Below the pieces are notes generated by a model, which saw only the letters and a program-made list of their open reading frames with translations, was not told the DNA's origin and searched no databases. The translations under genes were made by a program, and so were the position numbers. Positions 50,013-58,251 of a DNA stretch of 64,000 nucleotides are shown here, one piece after another (the stretch's first letter is position 1; the number at the start of each line of letters is the position of its first letter). This stretch comes from Thaumasiovibrio sp047250365 (lineage in GTDB: Bacteria > Pseudomonadota > Gammaproteobacteria > Enterobacterales > Vibrionaceae): NCBI RefSeq assembly GCF_047250365.1, contig NZ_JBLBVL010000001.1:372001-436000 (forward strand), read 5' to 3'.

Positions 50013-50540
50013 ATGGCAAGCGTTGGACTTTTTTTTGGTAGTGACACTGGCAACACAGAAGCTGTTGCCAAAATGATTCAAAAGCAGCTAGGGAAAAGCC
50101 TGGTTGACGTAAAAGACATAGCAAAAAGCAGCAAAGAAGATATCGATAACTTTGATCTTCTACTGATCGGCATTCCTACTTGGTATTATGGTGAAGCGCA
50201 ATGCGACTGGGATGATTTCTTCCCTGAATTGGAAGCGATTGACTTCTCAACCAAGCTTGTTGCAATTTTTGGCTGTGGTGATCAAGAAGACTATGCAGAG
50301 TACTTCTGCGATGCCATGGGTACCGTACGCGATATCATTGAAGCGAAAGGCGGTACTATCGTTGGTCAAACATCAACAGAAGGTTATGAGTTTGAGGCAT
50401 CAAAAGCGCTTGCTGATGACGATCAGTTCATCGGCTTATGTATTGATGAAGATCGCCAGCCAGAACTCACTGAAGAGCGCGTTAACAACTGGTGCAAGCA
50501 ATTATTCGACGAGATGTGTCTTGCTGAATTAGCTGACTAA
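50013..50540 (+). CDS. fldA: Flavodoxin I
   Basis: FMN electron carrier used by biosynthetic radical enzymes and in low-iron conditions. The 175-residue protein has the FMN phosphate loop GSDTGNTEAVA (about 9-19), IPTWYYGEAQCDWDDF and the long-chain flavodoxin insertion (GCGDQEDYAEYFCDAMG). Upstream of fur, as in E. coli, but with its own terminator between. Confidence 0.97.
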   Translation: MASVGLFFGSDTGNTEAVAKMIQKQLGKSLVDVKDIAKSSKEDIDNFDLLLIGIPTWYYGEAQCDWDDFFPELEAIDFSTKLVAIFGCGDQEDYAEYFCDAMGTVRDIIEAKGGTIVGQTSTEGYEFEASKALADDDQFIGLCIDEDRQPELTEERVNNWCKQLFDEMCLAELAD

Positions 50541-50550
50541 TCTACGCCTA

Positions 50551-50578
50551 AAAAACGCGCTAAACAGCGCGTTTTTTT
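50551..50578. terminator. Terminator after fldA
   Basis: AAAAACGCGCT/AGCGCGTTTTT around AAAC with T7. Confidence 0.92.
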
Positions 50579-50764
50579 ACAAACAGCAATGGCATTAATA
50601 TCCTAATGTCCCTAATTAACCTCATCCCATACATCTAACCTCTCCTCTTGCTATGCTTACAGTACGAAAATAATTACAACAACATTTTCGTTACAATGCG
50701 GCCGTTTTCACTAATCTACCAACAAACCACTAGAATCAAGGTTTATTGTTGTGTCGGGGTCGAA

Positions 50765-50770
50765 TATAAT
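50765..50770 (+). promoter_or_regulatory. Candidate -10 of the fur promoter
   Basis: A perfect TATAAT 57 bp upstream of the fur ATG without a clear -35. An inverted repeat ACGAAAAT/ATTTTCGT (50664-50691) lies about 75 bp further upstream. Confidence 0.45.
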
Positions 50771-50783
50771 GGCAGTAATATAA

Positions 50784-50867
50784 ATGACTACTGCGACGGG
50801 ATCGCAGCTAGCGCACAGGAACGTTAAATGTCAGATAATAACCAAGCACTTAAGCAGGCAGGTTTAA
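50784..50867 (+). CDS. Candidate uof-like leader ORF overlapping fur
   Basis: A 27-codon frame (start MTTATGSQLAHRN) begins 44 bp upstream of fur and runs 40 bp into it in another frame. In E. coli a 28-codon ORF, uof, precedes and is translationally coupled to fur. Size and place agree, but there is no SD upstream of this ATG, so the call is weak. Confidence 0.25.
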   Translation: MTTATGSQLAHRNVKCQIITKHLSRQV

Positions 50868-51277
50868 AAGTTACACTTCCCCGCCTTAAAATTCTGGAGC
50901 TTCTGCAAGAACCGGATTGCCAGCATATTAGTGCTGAGGACCTGTACAAAAAGCTTCTTGATATTGGTGAAGAGATCGGACTGGCGACTGTATATCGTGT
51001 TTTAAACCAATTCGATGATGCAGGTATCGTCACTCGACATCATTTTGAGGGCGGAAAATCTGTTTTTGAACTCGCCAGCCAAAAACACCACGACCATTTA
51101 GTTTGTCTGGATTGTGGTAAGGTTATTGAATTTTCTGATGAAATAATTGAAAAACGTCAGCGTGAAATTGCCGCTTCGTTTAATGTTCGTCTGACCAATC
51201 ATAGCCTATATCTTTACGGTAATTGCCTCGATGGCGATTGTAAAGAAGATGAAGATGCACACAATCAACAGAAATAA
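50828..51277 (+). CDS. fur: Ferric uptake regulator Fur
   Basis: Iron-responsive repressor. The 149-residue protein has the N-terminal winged helix with GLATVYRVLNQFDDAGIV, the metal-binding HHDH (87-90), the structural Cys93/Cys96 pair (CLDCGKV) and the second pair Cys133/Cys138. SD AGGA is 7 nt before the ATG. It converges on glnS. Confidence 0.98.
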   Translation: MSDNNQALKQAGLKVTLPRLKILELLQEPDCQHISAEDLYKKLLDIGEEIGLATVYRVLNQFDDAGIVTRHHFEGGKSVFELASQKHHDHLVCLDCGKVIEFSDEIIEKRQREIAASFNVRLTNHSLYLYGNCLDGDCKEDEDAHNQQK

Positions 51278-51308
51278 AAAAAAACCAGCCAATAGGCTGG
51301 TTTTTTTT
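51276..51308. terminator. Bidirectional terminator between fur and glnS
   Basis: AACCAGCC/GGCTGGTT with AATA loop, A-run and T8 on the two sides. Confidence 0.92.
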
Positions 51309-51325
51309 ACTTTGATACTAAACGC

Positions 51326-52990
51326 TTAATCGCCAATTTTAGCCCAAGTGTCACGCAGGCCAACCGTGCGGTTAAATACCAAGGCATCTTGCTTCGAATC
51401 TTTGCTATCTACACAGAAGTAACCGGTACGCTCAAACTGAAACGCTTGCTCCGCTTCCGCTTCAACTAAAGACGGCTCAACCACCCCTTGCTTAATCGTT
51501 AGAGAGTCTGCGTTAATCACTGACACAAAGTCATCCGCTGCTGCTGGGTTTGGCACCGTAAACAAACGATCATATAAACGAACTTCAGCAGGTACACCAG
51601 CTTCAGCTGAAACCCAATGTATTACGCCTTTTACTTTGCGGCCATCCGCAGGGTTTTTGCCCAGAGTTTCGCTATCGTAACTACAGTAAATCGTCTCTAC
51701 ATTACCGTCTGCATCTTTTTCAATACGCTCGGCTTTGATCACATATGCACCGCGAAGTCGCACTTCTTTCCCTAACACGAGACGCTTATACTTCTTATTG
51801 GCCTCTTCACGGAAGTCGTCACGCTCAATATAGACCTCACGGCTAAATGGAACATGACGCGTCCCCATCTCCGGCTTGTTTGGGTGGTTAGCAACCTCAA
51901 GCTGCTCGATATCACCAGCAAAGTTTTCAATAACCACTTTAATCGGATCAAGAACCGCCATCGCACGCGGAGCACTTTCGTTCAAATCATCACGAATACA
52001 AGACTCTAACGAGCTCATCTCAATGGTGTTCTCTTGTTTTGTCACCCCAATACGTTGACAAAACTCACGAATAGATGCTGATGTGAAGCCACGACGACGC
52101 AAACCGGATATCGTTGGCATACGTGGGTCATCCCATCCTGATACCAAGTTTTCCGTTACTAGCTGGTTTAACTTACGCTTAGACATCACCGTATATTCTA
52201 GGTTTAGACGACTAAACTCATATTGGCGCGGCTGGCAATCGATGGTAATGTTTTCAAGCACCCAATCGTATAAACGGCGGTTGTCTTGGAACTCCAACGT
52301 ACACAAAGAGTGAGTAATACCTTCTAATGCATCAGAGATACAGTGTGTAAAGTCGTACATTGGATAGATGCACCACTTATCACCAGTTTGATGATGGTGA
52401 GCAAAACGCACACGATAAAGTACCGGATCGCGCATCACCATAAATGGCGACGCCATATCAATTTTCGCACGTAAACACGCGGTACCTTCTTCAAAACCGC
52501 CATCGCGCATTTTTTCAAATAGCGCTAAGTTCTCTTCAACGCTGCGCTCTCGGTATGGGCTATGTTTACCAGGCTGCGTTAATGTGCCGCGATACTGGCG
52601 GATCTCTTCGGGATTAAGCTCTTCTACATAAGCTAAGCCTTTTTTAATCAACTCAACAGCATAGCCATAAAGCTGGTCAAAATAATTCGATGAATAGCAA
52701 ATATCACCGTCCCATTGGAAACCTAACCAGCGTACATCGTTCTTGATCGACTCAACGTATTCGATATCTTCTTTTTCTGGGTTAGTATCATCAAAACGCA
52801 AGTTACATTGGCCTTGATAGTCTTGCGCGATACCAAAGTTCAAACAGATCGACTTCGCATGTCCGATATGTAAGTAACCATTCGGCTCTGGCGGAAAACG
52901 AGTATGTACGTTGTTATGTTTGCCACTGTCTAAATCCGTATCAATAATGTTACGGATAAAGTTGGTTGGACGAGCATCAGAGTCACTCAT
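51326..52990 (-). CDS. glnS: Glutaminyl-tRNA synthetase
   Basis: Class I synthetase charging tRNA-Gln. The protein has HIGH (41-44, in PNGYLHIGHAKS), the CNLRFDDTNPEKED motif, the VMSKRKL signature and C-terminal anticodon-binding beta barrels ending NRTVGLRDTWAKIGD. The ATG at 52990 is preceded by GAGG 8 nt upstream and gives 554 residues, as in E. coli; an in-frame GTG 9 bp earlier is rejected. Confidence 0.98.
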   Translation of the reverse strand: MSDSDARPTNFIRNIIDTDLDSGKHNNVHTRFPPEPNGYLHIGHAKSICLNFGIAQDYQGQCNLRFDDTNPEKEDIEYVESIKNDVRWLGFQWDGDICYSSNYFDQLYGYAVELIKKGLAYVEELNPEEIRQYRGTLTQPGKHSPYRERSVEENLALFEKMRDGGFEEGTACLRAKIDMASPFMVMRDPVLYRVRFAHHHQTGDKWCIYPMYDFTHCISDALEGITHSLCTLEFQDNRRLYDWVLENITIDCQPRQYEFSRLNLEYTVMSKRKLNQLVTENLVSGWDDPRMPTISGLRRRGFTSASIREFCQRIGVTKQENTIEMSSLESCIRDDLNESAPRAMAVLDPIKVVIENFAGDIEQLEVANHPNKPEMGTRHVPFSREVYIERDDFREEANKKYKRLVLGKEVRLRGAYVIKAERIEKDADGNVETIYCSYDSETLGKNPADGRKVKGVIHWVSAEAGVPAEVRLYDRLFTVPNPAAADDFVSVINADSLTIKQGVVEPSLVEAEAEQAFQFERTGYFCVDSKDSKQDALVFNRTVGLRDTWAKIGD

Positions 52991-53097
52991 CAAATACACC
53001 TCACGTGTGATTCAGTCTTAAATAGCGATAATTGCCTATCGTCCCAAATAATAGCGATGGACACAACTATTAGAGGCAGTTTCGAGCCTATCTGGAT

Positions 53098-53120
53098 AAA
53101 AAAAACCCGCCAACGGCGGG
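53098..53120 (-). terminator. U8 terminator between nagE and glnS
   Basis: On the minus strand CCCGCC/GGCGGG around 3 nt and then eight T. It lies 108 bp upstream of glnS and 230 bp past nagE, so it does not immediately follow any annotated gene. Confidence 0.85.
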
Positions 53121-53275
53121 ATAAAGAAAATTTAGGCAATCATACCGAAAGCCAAAAACACAACATTCACTCAGGAATAGACGATTTATCAAAGTTAAAC
53201 TTAGCAGTTGTCTTTGATCTGAAGTTGTCTCTACTTCGTTAAAGCGGGGGTAACGACACTCATGCCTATCATCTC
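53121..53275 (-). ncRNA. Candidate small RNA or processed nagE 3' UTR
   Basis: About 155 nt of minus-strand sequence lies between the nagE terminator and a second terminator with a long U tail, the type often seen on Hfq-binding RNAs. It contains short stems (GAAGT/ACTTC, and ATCAAAG/CTTTGAT with a 17-nt loop). No convincing sigma-70 promoter was found, and the 5' end is a guess. It could also be nothing more than a read-through segment. Confidence 0.3.
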
Positions 53276-53315
53276 GCTTCTTTATAGAGACGTTATCACC
53301 TCCCTATAAAGAAGC
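53276..53315. other. 12-bp inverted repeat with SD-like loop downstream of nagE
   Basis: GCTTCTTTATAG/CTATAAAGAAGC perfect arms with a 16-nt loop. On the minus strand the loop contains GGAGGTGAT, a full SD sequence, but no suitable start codon follows within range. The arm overlaps the stem of the nagE terminator by two bases, so the two hairpins cannot both form completely. Confidence 0.6.
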
Positions 53316-53334
53316 GGTCTCTTAATGAGACCGC
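53305..53334 (-). terminator. Terminator after nagE
   Basis: GCGGTCTC/GAGACCGC perfect arms around 5 nt (53314-53334), then TTCTTTAT on the minus strand. It is 18 bp past the nagE stop. Confidence 0.75.
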
Positions 53335-53352
53335 CAGACTATCTGTCAGCTA

Positions 53353-54717
53353 TTACTCAGCTGGGATATTCTTCATTTCACCTGCAATGATTTCAGCAAG
53401 TGGACCAAGAATAACTTGTAGGTTGTTATCACCTAGTTTAACAACACCTTTCGCGCCCAGTTTCTTAAGCTCTGCTTCGTTAGCTAAAGAACGGTCTTTT
53501 AGCGTTAAGCGTAGACGTGTAATACAAGCATCAATGTTTGTTAGGTTATCACGACCGCCAAGTGCTCTTAGGTACTCACGGGCTAGGTCACCGTTTTCAA
53601 CATTGGTCGCACCAACTTCAACTTCCTCGTCTTCACGACCTGGAGACTTAAGGTTGAATGCACGGATTGCAAAACTAAAGGTAAAGAAGTAAAGCGCACC
53701 AAATGCTAGGCCAATCATCAGTAGAGTAAATGGCTTAGTTGCTAGACCCCAGTTCAATACAAAGTCAATTAGACCTGCCGAGAAACCAAAGCCGTGTAGC
53801 GTGCCAAACATATTAGCAACAACAAGAGACAGACCCGTGAACACTGCGTGCATTGCATATAGTGCAGGTGCCAAGAAGACAAACATGAACTCTAGAGGCT
53901 CTGTAATGCCCGTTAGGAACGAACAGAATGCAACCGAGAACAGTGCGCCACCAACTTGTGCACGACGGTGAGCTGGCGCTGCTAGGTACATTGCAAGTGC
54001 CGCACCTGGAAGACCAAACATCATTACTGGGAAGAAACCAGCCATGAATACCCCGGCAGTTGGGTCACCCGCGAAGAAGCGGTTAAGGTCGCCCGTTGCA
54101 CCTTGGAATTCGCCCAAGCCGAACCAGAAGTACGAGTTAAGTACATGGTGTAGACCAACAGGGATCAAACCACGGTTCAATGTACCGTAAACGAATTGAC
54201 CAATTGCACCTGATTCAGATACTGCATGACCGAATGCATCTATACCTGACTGGATAGAAGGCCATACAAAACCAGCAACAGCACCAACCGCAAGCGCGAT
54301 AAGGCCGGCCATAATAGGCACTAAACGCTTCCCGGCAAAGAATGCAAGAAACTCTGGCAAACGGGTATTATAAAATTTGTTGTATGAGTGGCCTGCAATA
54401 ACACCAGCGACAATACCGCCAAAGAATGACATATTAATATCAGCGTTAATGTTTGTTGCTGTGGCGGTCAATACAAAGAATGACACTGCACCAGCAAGAC
54501 CTGCTGCACCTGATCCATCATGTGACAAGCCAATTGCGATACCCAAACCAAATAGTAACGGTAGCTGGTCAAAAATTGCTCCACCTGCTGTCGCCATAAA
54601 TGGAATGCCTAATAAATCAGGCTGACCCAGACGTAGCAATAGTGCTGCAACTGGAAGTACTGCGATAGGAAGCATTAATGCTTTACCTAGTTTTTGAAGA
54701 TACCCAAGAATATTCAC
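53353..54717 (-). CDS. nagE: GlcNAc-specific PTS transporter, EIICB
   Basis: Imports and phosphorylates N-acetylglucosamine. The 454-residue protein has an N-terminal EIIC domain with about ten membrane segments (MNILGYLQKLGKALMLPIAVLPVAALLLR start; LIPVGLHHVLN and GITEPLEF motifs) and a C-terminal EIIB domain with the phosphocysteine Cys398 in NIDACITRLRL. The EIIA domain fused to E. coli NagE is absent, so phosphate must come from a separate EIIA such as Crr. Start is GTG after GGGGGAATGAAAG. It is divergent from nagBAC. Confidence 0.96.
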   Translation of the reverse strand: MNILGYLQKLGKALMLPIAVLPVAALLLRLGQPDLLGIPFMATAGGAIFDQLPLLFGLGIAIGLSHDGSGAAGLAGAVSFFVLTATATNINADINMSFFGGIVAGVIAGHSYNKFYNTRLPEFLAFFAGKRLVPIMAGLIALAVGAVAGFVWPSIQSGIDAFGHAVSESGAIGQFVYGTLNRGLIPVGLHHVLNSYFWFGLGEFQGATGDLNRFFAGDPTAGVFMAGFFPVMMFGLPGAALAMYLAAPAHRRAQVGGALFSVAFCSFLTGITEPLEFMFVFLAPALYAMHAVFTGLSLVVANMFGTLHGFGFSAGLIDFVLNWGLATKPFTLLMIGLAFGALYFFTFSFAIRAFNLKSPGREDEEVEVGATNVENGDLAREYLRALGGRDNLTNIDACITRLRLTLKDRSLANEAELKKLGAKGVVKLGDNNLQVILGPLAEIIAGEMKNIPAE

Positions 54718-54800
54718 CTTTCATTCCCCCTGTGTGGTTTCTTAGATTTTTAGCCGATAACTTTTTTTTGTTATCCGATTAAGTCACCTGCAGTGTATTC

Positions 54801-54826
54801 TTTTAATTTCGCCCCGCAAATTAAAA
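54801..54826. promoter_or_regulatory. NagC-operator-like palindrome 1
   Basis: TTTTAATTT/AAATTAAAA perfect 9-bp arms around a CG-rich centre (CGCCCCGC). The A/T arms with TTCGC-type core resemble NagC/Mlc operators. It is on the nagE side of the nagE-nagB gap. Confidence 0.6.
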
Positions 54827-54833
54827 CCTCCCT

Positions 54834-54855
54834 AAATGTGATCATTATCACCAGA
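54834..54855. promoter_or_regulatory. CRP-like site between nagE and nagB
   Basis: TGTGA-N6-TCACC at 54837-54852 within AAATGTGATCATTATCACC, a near-consensus CRP site lying between two palindromes, the arrangement used in E. coli nagE-nagB. Confidence 0.75.
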
Positions 54856-54887
54856 ACCAACCAAATAGCGATGATTTTGCTAGCCAG

Positions 54888-54909
54888 ATCATAAAACTTA
54901 TTTTATGAT
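54888..54909. promoter_or_regulatory. Palindrome 2, candidate second NagC operator
   Basis: ATCATAAAA/TTTTATGAT perfect arms around CTTA. It lacks the C/G core of palindrome 1. Its centre is 85 bp from palindrome 1, similar to the operator spacing that allows looping in E. coli. Confidence 0.45.
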
Positions 54910-54932
54910 TCAAATTAATCAGAAAGGACACC

Positions 54933-54992
54933 ATGATCCGATATCAATTTCTATGTAAGAGGTATTACCGTGAGACTAATCCCGTTATCTAA
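54933..54992 (+). CDS. Candidate leader ORF overlapping nagB start
   Basis: A 19-codon frame (MIRYQFLCKR...) with AAAGGA 4 nt before its ATG runs through the nagB ribosome binding site and ends 23 bp inside nagB in another frame. It may couple or modulate nagB translation; it may also be chance. Confidence 0.25.
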   Translation: MIRYQFLCKRYYRETNPVI

Positions 54993-55770
54993 ATCAGCAG
55001 ACGTAGGCCTTTGGTCAGCTCGATACATTGCAGATAGAATCAATGCTTATCAACCAACTGCTGAACGCCCATTCATTCTTGGCCTGCCAACTGGTGGCAC
55101 ACCACTCGCTACTTATAAGCGCCTTATCGAGCTTTATAATCAAGGCGAAGTAAGCTTTAAACACGTGGTCACATTCAATATGGATGAGTACATTGGCATT
55201 CCTGCAGATCACCCTGAGTCATACCGCAGTTTCATGTATAATAACTTCTTCAATCACGTTGATATTCAAGAGGAAAATATTAACCTCCTCAACGGAAATG
55301 CTGAAGATATCACCGTCGAGTGTCAACGCTATGAAGAGAAGATCAAATCTTATGGTCGCATTCATCTCTTTATGGGCGGTGTTGGTAATGATGGTCATAT
55401 CGCTTTTAATGAACCAGCATCTTCACTTGCTTCTCGCACTCGCATCAAAACATTAACAGAAGACACGCGAATCGCTAACTCGCGCTTCTTTGACGGTGAT
55501 ATCAACCAAGTACCAAAATATGCGCTAACCATTGGTGTTGGCACGTTGCTTGACTCAGAAGAAATCATGATACTTGTTACCGGTCACGGTAAAGCACAAG
55601 CATTAGAAGCTGCTGTTGAAGGCTCAGTTAACCACCTTTGGACTGTCTCGGCACTTCAGCTACACCCTAAGTCTTTAATTGTTTGTGATGAGCCTGCAAC
55701 ACAAGAGCTTAAAGTTAAAACTGTAAAATACTTCCAAGAACTGGAAGCTGATAATATTAATAACATTTAA
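54970..55770 (+). CDS. nagB: Glucosamine-6-phosphate deaminase
   Basis: Converts glucosamine-6-phosphate to fructose-6-phosphate and ammonia. The 266-residue protein has Asp72 in FNMDEY, the Asp-x-His and Glu catalytic residues in GVGNDGHIAFNEP and the allosteric GlcNAc-6-P-binding residues of the E. coli type (SSLASRTRIKTL). Start is GTG with AGAGGT 6 nt upstream. It is followed by nagA after 10 bp. Confidence 0.98.
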   Translation: MRLIPLSKSADVGLWSARYIADRINAYQPTAERPFILGLPTGGTPLATYKRLIELYNQGEVSFKHVVTFNMDEYIGIPADHPESYRSFMYNNFFNHVDIQEENINLLNGNAEDITVECQRYEEKIKSYGRIHLFMGGVGNDGHIAFNEPASSLASRTRIKTLTEDTRIANSRFFDGDINQVPKYALTIGVGTLLDSEEIMILVTGHGKAQALEAAVEGSVNHLWTVSALQLHPKSLIVCDEPATQELKVKTVKYFQELEADNINNI

Positions 55771-55780
55771 GGATAATTCC

Positions 55781-56917
55781 ATGTACGCGCTGACCCAATG
55801 CCGAATCTACACCGGTAGCGATGTGCTGGATGACCACGCCGTTCTAGTGGACGGTGGTCTTATCCACTCAATCGTTAAACACGATGAGCTACCGCCGAAC
55901 ACACAAGTTATTGACTTACAAGGGGCCAACATTAGCCCTGGCTTTATCGATTTACAGCTAAATGGCTGTGGTGGTGTAATGCTCAATGACGAAATCACCG
56001 CAGAAACGATGCAAACAATGCATCGCGCAAACCTAAAATCTGGCTGTACTAGCTTTTTGCCAACGTTGATCACGTCATCTGACGAAGACATGAAAGCAGC
56101 GATCGCCGCTACGCGTGAATATCAAAGCCAATACGCGAACCATTCTCTGGGTCTACATTTAGAAGGACCTTATCTCAACGTATTGAAAAAAGGCATTCAT
56201 AGCACCGATTATATCCGCCGTTCTAACGACGCTATGATTGATTATATCTGTGACAATGCCGATGTCGTTGCTAAGGTGACCCTTGCTCCAGAACAAACGC
56301 CAGCAGAGCACATTGAAAAACTCGCTACCGCTGGTGTTGTTGTGTCTGCAGGCCATACCAATGCCACTTACAAAGAAGCACGTAAAGGATTTGATGCCGG
56401 AATCAGTTTCGCGACGCATTTATTCAATGCTATGACACCAATGATGGGGCGAGAGCCCGGCATGGTTGGTGCTATCTATGACTCTCCTGATGTCTATGCT
56501 GGTGTGATCGCTGACGGCTATCATGTTGACTATGCAAACATTCGTATCGCACAAAAATTGAAAGGTGACAAGCTGGTTTTAGTGACCGATGCCACAGCTC
56601 CAGCAGGTGCTGATATGGATCACTTTATTTTTGTCGGCAAGAAAGTATATTACCGAGATGGGAAGTGTGTTGATGAAAATGGCACACTTGGTGGATCAGC
56701 ACTAACAATGATTGAAGCAGTTCAAAATTGTGTTGAACATGCAGGCATCGCATTGGACGAAGCTCTACGAATGGCAACGCTCTATCCAGCACGCGCTATT
56801 GGTACCGACAATAAACTCGGTATGCTCAAAAAAGGCCATGTGGCCAACATGACTATTTTTGATCGTAACTTCACTGTTCTTGCGACAATCGTCAACGGCG
56901 AATACGAGAAAAATTAA
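55781..56917 (+). CDS. nagA: N-acetylglucosamine-6-phosphate deacetylase
   Basis: Removes acetate from GlcNAc-6-P. The 378-residue amidohydrolase has GFIDLQLNGCGG, HLEGPYLN (metal Glu), SAGHTNA, ATHLFNAMTPM and the catalytic Asp in LVTDATAPAG. The stop shares a base with the nagC ATG (TAATG). Confidence 0.98.
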   Translation: MYALTQCRIYTGSDVLDDHAVLVDGGLIHSIVKHDELPPNTQVIDLQGANISPGFIDLQLNGCGGVMLNDEITAETMQTMHRANLKSGCTSFLPTLITSSDEDMKAAIAATREYQSQYANHSLGLHLEGPYLNVLKKGIHSTDYIRRSNDAMIDYICDNADVVAKVTLAPEQTPAEHIEKLATAGVVVSAGHTNATYKEARKGFDAGISFATHLFNAMTPMMGREPGMVGAIYDSPDVYAGVIADGYHVDYANIRIAQKLKGDKLVLVTDATAPAGADMDHFIFVGKKVYYRDGKCVDENGTLGGSALTMIEAVQNCVEHAGIALDEALRMATLYPARAIGTDNKLGMLKKGHVANMTIFDRNFTVLATIVNGEYEKN

Positions 56918-58143
56918 TGAAGAATGGCGGACAAATAGGTAACGTAGATTTAGTAAAGCAGCTCAACAGTGCAGCGGTTTACCGCTTGATTGACCAGCAA
57001 GGGCCGATATCTCGAATCCAAGTCGCTGAAGTCAGTCAACTTGCACCTGCGAGTGTTACCAAAATCACCCGCCAATTATTGGAGCGCGGTCTCATCAAAG
57101 AGGTCGCGCAACAAGCTTCAACCGGGGGACGAAGAGCCATTTCACTCACAACAGAGTCGTCTCCCTTTCATGCCGTCTGTGTTCGAATTGGACGAAACTA
57201 TATTGATATCACGTTATATGATCTCAGCGGCAAAGCCCTACAAAGCAGTAGCGACAAATTTAATTACATAGACAGTCATGAACTCGTAAATGGGGTTATT
57301 GCTCGAATTCAAGATTTTATCGAGCAACATCAACACAATATTATAGAGCTCGTCGCGATTGGTGTAACCCTACCCGGCCTTATCAACCCAGAAACAGGCA
57401 TTGTTGAGTACATGCCAAATATTCGAGTTGATCGTCTTTCTTTAGGCGAAGAGCTCAAAGAGGTCTTTGGCGTGACCTCGTTTGTGGGCAATGATATTAG
57501 GGCGTTAGCATTAGCAGAGCACTACTTTGGTGCAAGCAAAGACTGTCATGACTCTATTTTGGTTAGTGTTCATAATGGTACTGGTGCGGGTATTATCGTT
57601 AATGGTCAAGTTTTCCTTGGTCATAATCGAAATGTTGGCGAAATCGGTCACATTCAAATCGATCCTCTTGGAGATAAGTGCCAATGTGGTAATTTTGGTT
57701 GCCTAGAAACCGTTGCAGCCAACCCTGCCATTATTGCTCAAGTAGAAAAGGCGCTCGCACAAGGCTTTGCCAGTGAGCTTCAATCTCACGAGAACATAAC
57801 TATCGCAGGGGTTTGCCAAGCCGCAAATAATGGCGATGAACTTGCTAAACAAGTACTTGTTAAAGTTGGAAACCATCTGGGAAAAGCACTTGCAATCACC
57901 ATCAACTTGTTTAACCCGCAGAAAATTATCTTAGCTGGTGAAATCACAGAGGCAAAAGAGTTATTGTTTCCTGCAATTAAACGCTGCATCCATACACAAT
58001 CGCTAAGCAATTTTAACCAGAACCTAGAAATTGCAACCTCAGACTTATACGGTCAACGAACGATCGGCTCTTTCTCCATCATAAAACGTGCCATGCTTAA
58101 TGGAGTCTTATTGCAAAAAATGCTCGAATCACCAAGCAAATAA
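56917..58143 (+). CDS. nagC: ROK-family transcriptional repressor NagC
   Basis: GlcNAc-6-P-responsive repressor. The 408-residue protein has an N-terminal helix-turn-helix (SRIQVAEVSQLAPASVTKITRQLLERGLI, about 28-56) and a ROK domain. The domain includes GVTLPGLINPETG and the zinc-binding GHIQIDP...CQCGNFGCLE. It is the distal gene of nagBAC, so it is made from the operon it most likely regulates, together with nagE. Confidence 0.97.
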   Translation: MKNGGQIGNVDLVKQLNSAAVYRLIDQQGPISRIQVAEVSQLAPASVTKITRQLLERGLIKEVAQQASTGGRRAISLTTESSPFHAVCVRIGRNYIDITLYDLSGKALQSSSDKFNYIDSHELVNGVIARIQDFIEQHQHNIIELVAIGVTLPGLINPETGIVEYMPNIRVDRLSLGEELKEVFGVTSFVGNDIRALALAEHYFGASKDCHDSILVSVHNGTGAGIIVNGQVFLGHNRNVGEIGHIQIDPLGDKCQCGNFGCLETVAANPAIIAQVEKALAQGFASELQSHENITIAGVCQAANNGDELAKQVLVKVGNHLGKALAITINLFNPQKIILAGEITEAKELLFPAIKRCIHTQSLSNFNQNLEIATSDLYGQRTIGSFSIIKRAMLNGVLLQKMLESPSK

Positions 58144-58156
58144 CGTTCTTTCATTA

Positions 58157-58191
58157 GCATAAAGAGCCGCCAATTCTTTGCCTCTTTATGC
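58157..58191. other. Hairpin after nagC without T-tract
   Basis: GCATAAAGAG/CTCTTTATGC perfect 10-bp arms around a 15-nt loop, 14 bp past nagC. The lack of a T-run argues against intrinsic termination. A 12-bp palindrome GCACCTAGGTGC follows at 58205-58216, upstream of the antiporter gene. Confidence 0.5.
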
Positions 58192-58251
58192 TATAGTTCC
58201 TGCCGCACCTAGGTGCTATAAGTGCATCGTTGACAGGGACAACTCAATATC

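Noticed and set aside
53057..53242. 61-codon plus-strand frame in the nagE-glnS gap
   Set aside because: Runs through a strong terminator stem and has no SD; the region is better explained as untranslated.
53237..53303. Tiny minus-strand frame (MIGMSVV...) after the GGAGGTGAT loop
   Set aside because: The ATG is 22 nt from the SD-like sequence, too far for initiation, and the frame is only 13 codons.
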